Below, piece after piece: positions 52,010 to 60,497 of a stretch of DNA of 64,000 bases. The first letter of the stretch is position 1, and each line of letters begins with the position of its first letter. Source of the stretch: Cryobacterium lactosi (lineage in GTDB: Bacteria > Actinomycetota > Actinomycetes > Actinomycetales > Microbacteriaceae); the NCBI RefSeq assembly GCF_004403945.1, contig NZ_SOHM01000031.1, forward strand, positions 336,532 through 400,531. Direction: 5' to 3'. The notes below the pieces were generated by a model. That model made no database searches. It worked only from the letters and a program-made list of their open reading frames with translations, and was not told where the DNA came from. A program made the position numbers and the translations under genes.

Positions 52010-52025
52010 ATACCCCGGCGGGTAT
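52010..52025. promoter_or_regulatory. CsoR/CstR-like operator, copy 3
   Basis: ATACCCCGGCGGGTAT matches the motif at 662 and 39291 with one arm mismatch. It lies 46 bp before the start of the 838-aa fusion gene and would overlap its promoter. The rest of the 51964-52201 gap holds nothing I recognise. Confidence 0.68.
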
Positions 52026-52201
52026 ATGTCGGGGCTGTTTTGACAGTACACCCCGGCCCCTCCGGTGACTCGGGACTTTAGGCCTGCCGGATGACCGTTC
52101 GATGAGGGCGGCCTGCGGGTGGCCGTGCCGAAAGCCATCGCCGCGATTGTGTGCCTGTCAGCTCACCTCATCTCTCCCGACGACCGCATCCCCGAACGTC
52201 A

Positions 52202-53827
52202 CTAGAACGGCGGGTTCTCGGGGACCGGTGGTGTGGGTGTCCGGGTTGGCCGGTGCCGGGGAGGCATCAGGTGGCTCTCCTCCGCGGGTCGCTTCCTGTT
52301 TTTGGGCCCCGCCACGGGTGGGAGCGGTCGGGGTGGTCCCATCATCGGGTTGGCTGGGTCGGTGCGGTAGCTGCGTTTGCCCGGTGAGGTCCAGAGCAGG
52401 ATTCCGCCTGGTTCCTGGGTGACTCGCCAGTGGGAGAGGTGTTTGAGTCGGTGGTGGGGTTCGCAGAGGTGGGCGAGGTTGTCGCAGTCGGTCTTGCCGC
52501 CGCCGGCCCAGGGGTCGGTGTGGTCGACGTCGGACTTCACCGCGGGCCGGGAGCAGCCGGGGAAGCGGCAGGTTTCGTCGCGTACCCGCAGCCACTTTTT
52601 CATGGCTTTGGTGTTCTTGTGCTGGGTTTTGCCCAGCGAGAGCACGACCCCGGTTTCGGGGTGGGTGAGTAGCCGGGTGAAGCTGGGGGCGTGTCCGGCG
52701 ATCTGCCGGGCGATCTCGGGGGAGATCGGCCCGTAGCCTTCGAGGGTGGCGGGTTCCTCGTCCAGGCCGAGCAGGGTGAGCACGGGCACGGTGATCATTA
52801 CCTTGCCGCGGATCCCGGCGCCCATTCCGTCTGGGGTGATGCCGTCCAGCAGCAGGGCACGGGTGATGTCGGCGCGGAGCTGGTCCAGGGTGCGTTTCTT
52901 CTCCTCCGCATCCACATTCACCTCCGCATCCAGGTCCATAGGGGCGGGGTCGCCGGCTTTCTTCAGGTTCCCCGCCATGGAGTTGATCCGGTCGTAGGCG
53001 GCTTTGGTGTCGTGGGCGGTGCCGTACCAGTGCAACCAGCCCATCCCGTCCGGGGCGGCCTCCCAGCGGCTGTGGCGTTCGGCGAGGGCGTTAGTGGTGC
53101 GGGTCACGATCGACTCCGGGTGCAGCCTCTCCCGGAGTCGGCGGGCCCGGTCTTTGAACCGGCTGACCGGCAGTCGTTTCGCATCCGGCAGCACCTTGTC
53201 TTCGAAGGCCTCGTGGTCTTCGGCGGGCAGGGTGCGCATCTGGTCGATGAGCACGGTGGCGTGCCGGTAGCTGATCTCACCACTGGAGAGCGCCTCAAAC
53301 GTCGCGGGGGCCGACAGCAGCCAGAGGGACTGCTCCATCAGGTGTTCCACGGTGCGTTCGTGCATCCGCAGCAGGCACGCGGTTTCGCTCACGATGGTGC
53401 GCCGGGCCACCTCCCGGTCCTCCCACCGGCCATAGAAGGCTGCGCGGGCCTGGTCCTCGGTCAGGGTGGCCGCGTTCAGGTCGGCCAGCCGGATGCTCTC
53501 CGGGTTGCCGTGCAGCCGGGAAGACACTTGCGGGTCCTCGCTCCAGCACTGCAGCTCCACAAGGAACTCCGCCTGCCGGGCCTGCGCGTGGGCGATGGCC
53601 CGGGCCTCGGCCGCGATCAGTTCGGTGCGGCGGGCCAGCTCCGTGCAGACCAACTCGTCCAAGGTCGGATTGGGAACGTATGGCTCGGCCGGTTCGGCCG
53701 CGGTGGACTCCGCCGACCCAGCGTGCACCGGCTCGACAGGAGCGGGGGTGTTGCCAGGTGGAGCGGACTCCGGAGAGTAATGGTCATCATCCGGAGCGGG
53801 CGGTGTTGCCTGGTCGGGGTTACTCAT
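52202..53827 (-). CDS. DUF222/13E12 repeat-family HNH endonuclease
   Basis: 541 aa. A Pro/Glu-rich N-terminal tail, then DUF222 helices (LICTELARRTELIAAEARAIAHAQARQAEFL-like), and a C-terminal HNH: KSDVDHTDPWAGGGKTDCDNLAHLCEPHHRLKHL with the DH, N and H residues of the nuclease site. These are typical actinobacterial genes in variable copy number, sometimes near integrated elements. The N-terminal methionine has GACGAT 6 nt upstream (complement of 53834-53839), a weak leaderless match. Function unknown; no transposase or integrase beside it. Confidence 0.88.
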   Translation of the reverse strand: MSNPDQATPPAPDDDHYSPESAPPGNTPAPVEPVHAGSAESTAAEPAEPYVPNPTLDELVCTELARRTELIAAEARAIAHAQARQAEFLVELQCWSEDPQVSSRLHGNPESIRLADLNAATLTEDQARAAFYGRWEDREVARRTIVSETACLLRMHERTVEHLMEQSLWLLSAPATFEALSSGEISYRHATVLIDQMRTLPAEDHEAFEDKVLPDAKRLPVSRFKDRARRLRERLHPESIVTRTTNALAERHSRWEAAPDGMGWLHWYGTAHDTKAAYDRINSMAGNLKKAGDPAPMDLDAEVNVDAEEKKRTLDQLRADITRALLLDGITPDGMGAGIRGKVMITVPVLTLLGLDEEPATLEGYGPISPEIARQIAGHAPSFTRLLTHPETGVVLSLGKTQHKNTKAMKKWLRVRDETCRFPGCSRPAVKSDVDHTDPWAGGGKTDCDNLAHLCEPHHRLKHLSHWRVTQEPGGILLWTSPGKRSYRTDPANPMMGPPRPLPPVAGPKNRKRPAEESHLMPPRHRPTRTPTPPVPENPPF

Positions 53828-53891
53828 AATGAGATCGTCTCACCTACCACCGACACTGCCGCCGCCCGCGGGCGCACCCCACCCGACGCAT

Positions 53892-53954
53892 CCGCGAACC
53901 GTGAGAAAAGCACCAAAAATCGCGAAAATAAGGTGCTTAAGTCACAGTTCGCGG
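53892..53954. repeat. 63-bp structured palindrome, copy 2
   Basis: Outer arms CCGCGAACCGTGA (53892-53904) and TCACAGTTCGCGG (53942-53954); inner stem AGCACC/GGTGCT. Same length and orientation as copy 1 at 12810-12872, with outer arms almost identical and a compensatory inner base pair. It ends 8 bp before TAGGTT (53963), in the divergent region between the HNH and polymerase genes. Confidence 0.8.
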
Positions 53955-53962
53955 AAGGGGAT

Positions 53963-53968
53963 TAGGTT
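53963..53968 (+). promoter_or_regulatory. -10 box of the polymerase gene
   Basis: TAGGTT ends 6 nt before ATG 53975 and lies 8 bp after the 63-bp palindrome, matching the layout at 12879. Confidence 0.55.
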
Positions 53969-53974
53969 GGGGAG

Positions 53975-54997
53975 ATGGCGAGCGAATCGACGGAGTTGAC
54001 CGTACCCGGGCCCCACGGCGACCGGGTCATGCGCATCTCGAGCCCGAGCCGCGTGCTCTGGCCGGAGCTGGGCATCACCAAGCTCGACCTGGCCGAGTAT
54101 CTCGTGGCCGTCGGGGAGCCTTTCGTCGCGGCGAACGGTGACCGCCCGGTATCCCTGCAACGGTTTCCGGGCGGCATCGACGGTGAACAGTTTTTCTCGA
54201 AGAACCCGCCCAAGGGCGCCCCGGAGTTCATGCGGGCGGTGCCGGTGGTCTACCCGAGCGGGCGCACGCATCCGCAGCTCGTGATCGACGAACCGGCAGG
54301 CGCGGTCTGGGCGGCGCAGATGAACACCGTGGTGTTTCACCCCTGGCCGTCCCGGGCGGAGAACACCGACAATCCCGACCAGCTGCGCATCGACCTCGAC
54401 CCGCAGCCGGGCACCGACTTCGACGACGCGATCCCGGTGGCCATCGAACTGCGCACGGTGCTCGCCGAGGCGGGCCTCACCGCGTTCGTCAAGACCTCCG
54501 GCAACCGCGGCTTGCACGTCTTCGCCCCCATCGAGCCGACCCGCGAGTTCCAGGTGGTGCGGCACGCGGTGATCGCGGCCGCCCGTGAGGTCGAACGGCG
54601 GATGCCGAAAGCGGTCACCACGAACTGGTGGAAGGAGGAGCGCGGAGAGCGCATCTTCGTGGACTTCAACCAGGCGAACCGGGACCGCACCATGGCCGGC
54701 GCCTACAGTCCACGAGCGCTGGCGCATGCCCCGGTGTCGTGTCCGATCGGCTGGGACGAACTCGAGGAATCAGACCCCACGACGTTCACCATCCTGACCG
54801 TGCCCGAGCGGCTGGCCACGACCGGCGATCCGTGGGCCGCCATGAGCGCCGAGCCGGGCCGTATCGACACGCTGCTCGACTGGTGGGAGCGCGATCTGGC
54901 CGCCGGCCTGGGCGAGCTGCCGTTCCCGCCCGACTATCCCAAGATGCCCGGCGAGCCGCCCCGGGTGCAGCCGAGCCGCGCCCGCCACGACCCGTAA
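53975..54997 (+). CDS. Stand-alone LigD-type DNA polymerase/primase domain
   Basis: 340 aa. The AEP polymerase motifs are visible: RIDLDPQPGTDFDDA (metal-binding DxD), TSGNRGLHVFAPI and DFNQANRDRTMAGAYSPR. LPFPPDYPKMPGEPPR at the end is typical of the free-standing form. In NHEJ these domains fill gaps and add ribonucleotides, normally with Ku and a ligase; neither is in the window. Leaderless start supported by TAGGTT. The upstream 63-bp palindrome is shared with the jet-region locus. Confidence 0.88.
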   Translation: MASESTELTVPGPHGDRVMRISSPSRVLWPELGITKLDLAEYLVAVGEPFVAANGDRPVSLQRFPGGIDGEQFFSKNPPKGAPEFMRAVPVVYPSGRTHPQLVIDEPAGAVWAAQMNTVVFHPWPSRAENTDNPDQLRIDLDPQPGTDFDDAIPVAIELRTVLAEAGLTAFVKTSGNRGLHVFAPIEPTREFQVVRHAVIAAAREVERRMPKAVTTNWWKEERGERIFVDFNQANRDRTMAGAYSPRALAHAPVSCPIGWDELEESDPTTFTILTVPERLATTGDPWAAMSAEPGRIDTLLDWWERDLAAGLGELPFPPDYPKMPGEPPRVQPSRARHDP

Positions 54998-55069
54998 CGG
55001 CATCCGCGGGCCCAGCACTCCGCCTTGTGGGGGATGACCGGCGGGACAGGGGTCGTTAGCGTGGGAGGC

Positions 55070-56044
55070 ATGAGCGCATCGATCCACAGCGACCCAGTCT
55101 CCGCACCCGAGACGGACACACTCGTGCCGAACCGGGTGCCCTGGACGGCCGTGACGATCTTCATCGTGATGGCCTGCGGCCTCGCCTGGCTCGTGGCCCT
55201 GCCGCTGTGGTTGGACGGCAGCGGACTCGCCAACCCGATCGCCGGCCTGCTGCTGCCGGTGATCATGTTCACACCCGGCATCGCCGCCCTGTTCGTGGTG
55301 TTCATGGTGCAGCGCCCCAAGCCCCGCCCGGTCGCCGCGTACCTGGGGCTGTGGCCGCTCCGCCCCGTGGGACGCACCATCTGGATGAGCGTGTTCGGCA
55401 TCTTCGGCAGCGCCCTGTTGGTCATCCTCGGCGTCTTCCTGGCCGGGGCGCTCGGTCTGGTACAGCTCGACCTGGTGAACTTCTCCGGCTTCGCGCAGGT
55501 GCTGCAGGCGGCCAGCCCCGTCGAATCGCCCGTTCCGGTGGGGCTGATCGTGCTGCTCCAGCTGCTGATGATCCCCGTCGCGGCGATCTTCAACGGCCTC
55601 TTCGCCCTCGGTGAAGAGCTCGGCTGGCGCGGCTGGCTGCTGCCGAGCCTGCGCCCGCTCGGCACCTGGCCGGCCCTGCTCATCTCCGGCGCGGTCTGGG
55701 GCTTCTGGCATAGCCCGTTGATCCTGCTCGGCTACAACTTCGGGCAGCCCAACCTGCTCGGCGTCGGCCTCATGATCGGCGGCTGCATGCTCTACGGGGT
55801 GCTACTGGGCTGGCTGCGCCTGCGCACCGGATCGGTCTGGCCGGCGGTCTTCGCGCACGGGGCGTTCAACGCGGCCGCCGGGTTCCTGCTGCTGGTCGTC
55901 GCCGCCAACACCTCCGCCGACCCCGTGGCCACCGGCCCGCTCGGCTGGGTCACCTGGATCGTGATGGCCCTGGTGATCGTGGTCCTGGTGCTGACCGGGC
56001 AGTTCCGCACGCAGCCGGCCCTGCAGCGCCGGGCGCTCCGGTAG
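55070..56044 (+). CDS. CPBP-family intramembrane metalloprotease
   Basis: 324 aa. Motif 1 EELGWRGWLLP, motif 2 WGFWHSPLILLGY and motif 3 FAHGAFNAA are the zinc- and catalysis-related CPBP (Abi/CAAX) signatures. Eight or so hydrophobic segments. ATG 55070 is chosen because TAGCGT (55057-55062) lies 7 nt upstream; the frame is open further 5'. CPBP proteins include Rce1-like proteases and bacteriocin-immunity proteins; the substrate is unknown and no bacteriocin genes are nearby. Confidence 0.88.
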   Translation: MSASIHSDPVSAPETDTLVPNRVPWTAVTIFIVMACGLAWLVALPLWLDGSGLANPIAGLLLPVIMFTPGIAALFVVFMVQRPKPRPVAAYLGLWPLRPVGRTIWMSVFGIFGSALLVILGVFLAGALGLVQLDLVNFSGFAQVLQAASPVESPVPVGLIVLLQLLMIPVAAIFNGLFALGEELGWRGWLLPSLRPLGTWPALLISGAVWGFWHSPLILLGYNFGQPNLLGVGLMIGGCMLYGVLLGWLRLRTGSVWPAVFAHGAFNAAAGFLLLVVAANTSADPVATGPLGWVTWIVMALVIVVLVLTGQFRTQPALQRRALR

Positions 56045-56059
56045 GGCGGATGCTTGTCT

Positions 56060-56590
56060 TCAGGCCGTGACGCGCTCGTAGCTCACGAAGCGGTAGCGCA
56101 GCCCGGTGCGGGAGGTGAGCCACTCGGTGACGGCGGTCTGGGCGAATGCCGCACCGGGGATGGGGGCGACGGTATCGCCGCCAGCGTCGAGGTCGACCTC
56201 GGTCACCTCGAGGTGGTCGGCCAGGTCCATCGCCTGGCGGTAGATCTCGCCACCGCCAATGACCCACACGGCGGCGGGAGCCGCGGCGGCCAGCGCGTCG
56301 GTCAGGGAGTGCACGGCAGTGGCCCCATCGGCCGCCCAGTCCGGCTGCCGGGTGATGACGATATTGTGCCGGCCGGCCAGGGGACGGAACCGCTCCGGAA
56401 GTGAGTCCCAGGTGCGGCGGCCCATGATGACGGCGCCGTCCAGGGTCAGTTCCTTGAAGTGTGCGAGGTCTTCCGGGAGCCGCCACGGGATGGTGCCGGC
56501 GTCGCCGATGACCCCGTTCGTCGCTTGAGCCCAGATCAGGCCGATCGGCGCGGCGGGCGCATCCGCTGACGGCCGCGCCTCAGACGGCAA
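56060..56590 (-). CDS. folA: Dihydrofolate reductase
   Basis: 176 aa. [45 protein letters not shown] and [24 protein letters not shown] are the classic DHFR motifs. It regenerates tetrahydrofolate using NADPH. The TTG start at 56590 overlaps the end of thyA by 11 nt, coupling the two; a hydrophilic N-terminal extension of about 14 residues precedes the fold. Convergent with the CPBP gene. Confidence 0.93.
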   Translation of the reverse strand: MPSEARPSADAPAAPIGLIWAQATNGVIGDAGTIPWRLPEDLAHFKELTLDGAVIMGRRTWDSLPERFRPLAGRHNIVITRQPDWAADGATAVHSLTDALAAAAPAAVWVIGGGEIYRQAMDLADHLEVTEVDLDAGGDTVAPIPGAAFAQTAVTEWLTSRTGLRYRFVSYERVTA

Positions 56591-57404
56591 CTGGAGCCTT
56601 GATCGCGGGGTGGTGTACGTAGTCGACGACCTCGAGGTCCTCGAACGTGTAGTCGAAGATGCTGTCGCGCTGGGTGGTGATCTTCAGCTGCGGCGCCGGG
56701 AACGGGGTGCGGCTGAGCTGTTCGGTGACCTGCTCGAGGTGGTTGGAGTAGATGTGGCAGTCGCCGCCGGTCCAGATGAAGTCGCCCACCTCGAGGCCGG
56801 TCTGGGCCGCGACGAGGTGGGTGAGCAGCGCGTAGCTGGCGATGTTGAACGGCACACCGAGGAACAGGTCGGCGCTGCGCTGGTAGAGCTGGCAGGACAG
56901 CTTGCCGTCGGCCACGTAGAACTGGAAGAGGGCGTGGCAGGGAGCGAGCGCCATCTCGGGGATGTCGGCCACGTTCCAGGCCGACACGATGATGCGGCGG
57001 GAGTCCGGGTTGGTCTTGAGGGTCTCGATGACCTGGGCGATCTGGTCGATGTGGCCGCCGTCCGGGGTGGGCCAGGAGCGCCATTGCACGCCGTAGACCG
57101 GGCCGAGCTCGCCCTGTTCGTCGGCCCACTCGTTCCAGATGCGCACGCCGTGCTCCTGGAGCCAGCCCACGTTGCTCTCGCCGCGCAGGAACCAGAGCAG
57201 CTCATAGGCCAGCGACGGAAAGTGCACCCGCTTGGTGGTGATCAGCGGGAAACCCTCGCTGAGATCGAAGCGCAGCTGGGCGCCGAACACGCTGAGCGTG
57301 CCGGTGCCGGTGCGGTCGGCCTTGGTGGCCCCGGTTTCCAGAACCAGGCGAAGCAGGTCTTCGTAGGGCGTGGCAATGGAGCTGGGCTCGGCTGCAGTGT
57401 TCAT
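56580..57404 (-). CDS. thyA: Thymidylate synthase
   Basis: 274 aa from ATG 57404. [35 protein letters not shown], the active-site Cys in [13 protein letters not shown], and [23 protein letters not shown] identify ThyA. It methylates dUMP to dTMP while oxidising methylene-THF to DHF, which FolA then reduces, matching the operon order thyA-folA. TAGATT (complement of 57412-57417) lies 7 nt upstream of the ATG, so the message may be leaderless. Confidence 0.95.
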   Translation of the reverse strand: MNTAAEPSSIATPYEDLLRLVLETGATKADRTGTGTLSVFGAQLRFDLSEGFPLITTKRVHFPSLAYELLWFLRGESNVGWLQEHGVRIWNEWADEQGELGPVYGVQWRSWPTPDGGHIDQIAQVIETLKTNPDSRRIIVSAWNVADIPEMALAPCHALFQFYVADGKLSCQLYQRSADLFLGVPFNIASYALLTHLVAAQTGLEVGDFIWTGGDCHIYSNHLEQVTEQLSRTPFPAPQLKITTQRDSIFDYTFEDLEVVDYVHHPAIKAPVAV

Positions 57405-57492
57405 CGAATCAAATCTACAGCGTGCGCGGCCGCTGCCAGAAGGCAACCGTCACATCCGATGCCGAGGCCGCCATCCTCGATAACATGGGGCG

Positions 57493-58227
57493 GTGAAGCC
57501 CTTTCTGCTGCTGGCGACCCGTTCCGAGGATGAAGCCGCCGACGACGAGTACGCGGGGTTCCTGGCGGCCGGCGGGCTGCTCCCCGAACAGCTGCACCGG
57601 GTGCGCCTCGAGGCCGCGCCGATGCCGCCGATCGCCCTGGCCGACTACTCGGGTGTGATCGTGGGCGGCAGTCCGTTCAACGCGAGCGACCCCGACGAGA
57701 CCAAGTCGGCGGTGCAGCAGCGCGTCGAGCGCGAACTCGCCGGCCTCCTCGAGGAGGTTCTCACGCAGGACTTCCCGTTCCTCGGCGCCTGTTACGGCAT
57801 CGGCCTGCTCACCAGCTACCTCGACGGCGTGGTGGACGACACCTGGTCGGAGGTGGCCGGTCCCATCGTGGTGAGCCTCACCCCCGACGGCGCCGCCGAC
57901 CAACTGTTCGGCCGGGTCACGGCCACCTTCGAGGCCTTCGTGGGGCACAAGGAGGCTTGCACGGTGCTGCCGACCGGCGCCGTGCTGCTGGCGACCGGGG
58001 AGGCCTGCCCGGTTCAGGCGTTCCGGATCGGCCGGAACGTCTACGCCACCCAGTTCCACCCCGAGCTCACCCAGGCCGGCATCCTCACCCGGCTGCGGGT
58101 GTACCACGACAACGGATACTTCGCACCGGATGCCTACGACGAGGTGATCGCCGCCATCGACGCCTCGATGGTGACCGAGCCGGCCACCATCATGAAGGCG
58201 TTCGTAGAGCGGTTCGGCACTGCCTGA
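57493..58227 (+). CDS. Class I glutamine amidotransferase
   Basis: 244 aa. The nucleophile Cys in FLGACYGIGLLTSYL and the C-terminal QFHPELTQAG with the His-Glu pair are the triad of class I GATases; YSGVIVGGSPFNASDPDE is the usual oxyanion side. It is stand-alone, so it could supply ammonia to an unidentified synthetase or hydrolyse a gamma-glutamyl compound. TAACAT (57481-57486) is 6 nt before GTG 57493. Divergent from thyA. Confidence 0.87.
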   Translation: MKPFLLLATRSEDEAADDEYAGFLAAGGLLPEQLHRVRLEAAPMPPIALADYSGVIVGGSPFNASDPDETKSAVQQRVERELAGLLEEVLTQDFPFLGACYGIGLLTSYLDGVVDDTWSEVAGPIVVSLTPDGAADQLFGRVTATFEAFVGHKEACTVLPTGAVLLATGEACPVQAFRIGRNVYATQFHPELTQAGILTRLRVYHDNGYFAPDAYDEVIAAIDASMVTEPATIMKAFVERFGTA

Positions 58228-58232
58228 TACCG

Positions 58233-59726
58233 TCAGTCCTCGGCGGTGAAATACTCGGCGATGGCGGCGGCTTCGCTCTGCAGCGTCTCGGCCGAGACCA
58301 GGTCACTCGCCTGCTCCTCCAGCAGAGCGCTCCAGCGGTCGAGTACGGCCTGGGCGTCACCACTGTCGTAGAGGTCGGCTGTGAGCGTGGCCGTCTCGGC
58401 GTCGACGAGGGCCGAGAAGTCGCTGTTTGCGAGGAATCGGGTCGCCAGGATATTGCCGCCGCCCGGTGCGCCGGCCATGTCTGCGCCCGGGCCGCCCGCC
58501 GCCCAGTCGGGCACGGTGCCGTCGGGAGCGAAACCCTCGGGCATTCCCTCGGGCATGCCCTCGGGCATGTCTTCTGGGGCGCCCTCCGGCGGGGTGCCCG
58601 TGCCGCCGCCCGGGCCGCCCGCGCCGGCCATGGTGCCGAACGAGAGGTTGGCGTCCCAGGCCACCACGGTCATCAGGCTCGTCGTACTGTCGTAGCGCAG
58701 GTAGGAGTTGTTGCCAGGACCGTCGATGTCGTCGATATTGGCGGTCAGGTCCTGCATCGCGAGGTAGCCGGCGAAGGCATCGACGTCGAGGTAGTCGCCC
58801 AGCTCGGCGGCGAAGGTGGCGTCATCGGAGTTGTTGATGAAGTCGAGGAACGAGGTCAACGGGGCGAGGTCATCCTCACCGGTCTTCTGGTCGAAGACGT
58901 CGGTGTACTCCGCCGGGTCCTCGTCCCGGTAGCTGTAGTCGCCACCGGCGTCGGCCTTGTAGGTGATGCCGTCGGCGCCGAACGTGTCGAAGTTCCAGAG
59001 GTCATCGTCGATGCTCTCCATCACCAGGCGCAGGGCCTCGTCGCCTCCGTTCACGCTCAGCCGCACCGCCGATGATTTCTCGGTGACGAGCCCGCTGAGG
59101 CCGATGAGTTCGAGGGCAACGGCCTCGTTGAGCGAGGACTCCGTGGTGTTGCCGCGCACAACGAATTCGGAGCGGTCCTGGTACGACTGGTCGTCGACGT
59201 ACTTGTCGAGATGGATCAGCCAGGGCAATGTCTCTGGATCGTCGGCGTTCGCGGAGCCGTCGCTCGCGTCGGCGGGGGCGTCAACGTCGGGGTCAGCGCT
59301 GGGCTCCGTGCTCGGGTCGGTTTTCGGCTCCGTGTCGTCGCCGATTCCCATCAGGCTCGAGTTGCCCTTGAGCCGCAGACCCACCTGCTCGAAGACCGTG
59401 CCGTCGATGGTCACGGTGGCCGAGATCCAGCTCTTGTCACCTGTCTCGGTGTAGTCATCGAGCATGGCTTGATAGTCCGTCTCGTCGTAGTCGATCGAGA
59501 TGGAGTGCACGAGGCTCGTGTCGTAGAAGTCCGCGCCGACCAGCACCGCGGCCTGCTCCTCCGTGAGGGAGGACGAGGTGTCGGCCGCGGTCGAGTCGCA
59601 GGCGGCGAGACCGCCCAGCGCGAGGGCCCCGATCAGCACGGCGGCAACCGGTTTGGCGGCCGCTCGGGCGCCGCGGGACGCACGAGGAGAACGGCCAGGC
59701 CGGCTCCGGGGATGAGGCTGACGCAT
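58233..59726 (-). CDS. CotH-kinase-like lipoprotein
   Basis: 497 aa from ATG 59726, supported by GGAAGG 5-6 nt upstream. A twin-Arg-free leader ends LGGLAAC (lipobox). The CotH-type core shows SISIDYDETDYQAMLDDY, VGLRLKGNSSLMGIGDD, LVMESIDDDLWNFD and DLTANIDDIDGPGNNSYLRYDS, plausible kinase-fold positions. A Pro/Met/Glu/Gly repeat (PEDMPEGMPEGMPEG, near residues 383-397) lies before the C-terminus. CotH kinases phosphorylate spore-coat proteins in Bacillus, but secreted relatives in non-spore formers are uncharacterised. No partner protein is adjacent. Confidence 0.83.
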   Translation of the reverse strand: MRQPHPRSRPGRSPRASRGARAAAKPVAAVLIGALALGGLAACDSTAADTSSSLTEEQAAVLVGADFYDTSLVHSISIDYDETDYQAMLDDYTETGDKSWISATVTIDGTVFEQVGLRLKGNSSLMGIGDDTEPKTDPSTEPSADPDVDAPADASDGSANADDPETLPWLIHLDKYVDDQSYQDRSEFVVRGNTTESSLNEAVALELIGLSGLVTEKSSAVRLSVNGGDEALRLVMESIDDDLWNFDTFGADGITYKADAGGDYSYRDEDPAEYTDVFDQKTGEDDLAPLTSFLDFINNSDDATFAAELGDYLDVDAFAGYLAMQDLTANIDDIDGPGNNSYLRYDSTTSLMTVVAWDANLSFGTMAGAGGPGGGTGTPPEGAPEDMPEGMPEGMPEGFAPDGTVPDWAAGGPGADMAGAPGGGNILATRFLANSDFSALVDAETATLTADLYDSGDAQAVLDRWSALLEEQASDLVSAETLQSEAAAIAEYFTAED

Positions 59727-59819
59727 GGGTGCCTTCCGGTAGGGAGTTCCCACTCCAGCAGGCCGATCTATGCGTGGACTATCAGGCGCTCAAGCATCCG
59801 CCATGCGTAGCCGCAGGTC

Positions 59820-60497
59820 TCAGAGCAGTTTGCGCGCGGTGGCCCAGGCGGTCAGCTCGTGCCGGCTGGACAGCTGCAGTTTGCGAAGCACCGCCGACAC
59901 GTGGGTCTCCACGGTCTTGGGGGAGATGAAGAGCGCGGTCGCCACCTCCTTGTAGGCGTAGCCGCGGGCGATCAGCCGCATCACCTCCTGCTCCCTGGCC
60001 GACAGCCTGTCGAGTTCGTCGGTGGTCGCCGCGATCTCGCCGGCGACAGCGCCGAAGGCATCGAGCACGAAGCCGGCCAGCCGAGGCGAGAAAACGGCGT
60101 CCCCGCCCGCCACACGGCGGGCGGCGTCGGAGACCTCTGCGCCCGATGCGCTCTTGGTGATGTAGCCACGGGCACCGGCACGGATGACGGTGACCACGTC
60201 GTCCGCCGCATCCGACACGCTCAGGGCCAGGAACAGGGTCGACGGGGCCAGCGGCGCGGCGGCGTGGATCACTTCGGCGCCGCCACCCCCGGTGCCGCCG
60301 GGCAGGTGCACGTCCAGCAGCACCACCCGCGGCTGGGTGGCGACGACCACCGTGATCGCCTCGTCGACGGTCGCGGCCTCGCCGAGCACGTGCAGCGCGG
60401 GGTCGAGCTCGGAGCGCAACCCGGACCTGAAGATCGAATGGTCGTCGACGATCACGACGGTGAGGTCGCAGGGCGTGGCGGAGGTCGGGTCGGTCAT
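59820..60497 (-). CDS. NarL/LuxR-type response regulator
   Basis: 225 aa. Receiver with acidic pocket VIVDDHSIF and phospho-acceptor Asp in VVLLDVHLPGG, then a LuxR HTH (LSAREQEVMRLIARGYAYKEVATALFISPKTVETHVSAVLRKL). The start overlaps the stop of the sensor kinase by 4 nt (ATGA), so the two form a two-component pair. The receiver contains a Gly-rich loop after the Asp (GGTGGGGAE). Targets not seen; the PspC gene at 61951 is a natural candidate. Confidence 0.93.
   Translation of the reverse strand: MTDPTSATPCDLTVVIVDDHSIFRSGLRSELDPALHVLGEAATVDEAITVVVATQPRVVLLDVHLPGGTGGGGAEVIHAAAPLAPSTLFLALSVSDAADDVVTVIRAGARGYITKSASGAEVSDAARRVAGGDAVFSPRLAGFVLDAFGAVAGEIAATTDELDRLSAREQEVMRLIARGYAYKEVATALFISPKTVETHVSAVLRKLQLSSRHELTAWATARKLL

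Noticed and set aside
52202..53827. Mobile element carrying the HNH endonuclease
   Set aside because: No transposase, integrase, terminal repeat or tRNA att site is seen; DUF222/HNH genes are ordinary in actinobacteria.
59727..59753. Earlier start for the CotH-like lipoprotein at 59753
   Set aside because: ATG 59726 has GGAAGG at proper distance; the upstream extension adds only hydrophilic residues before the leader.
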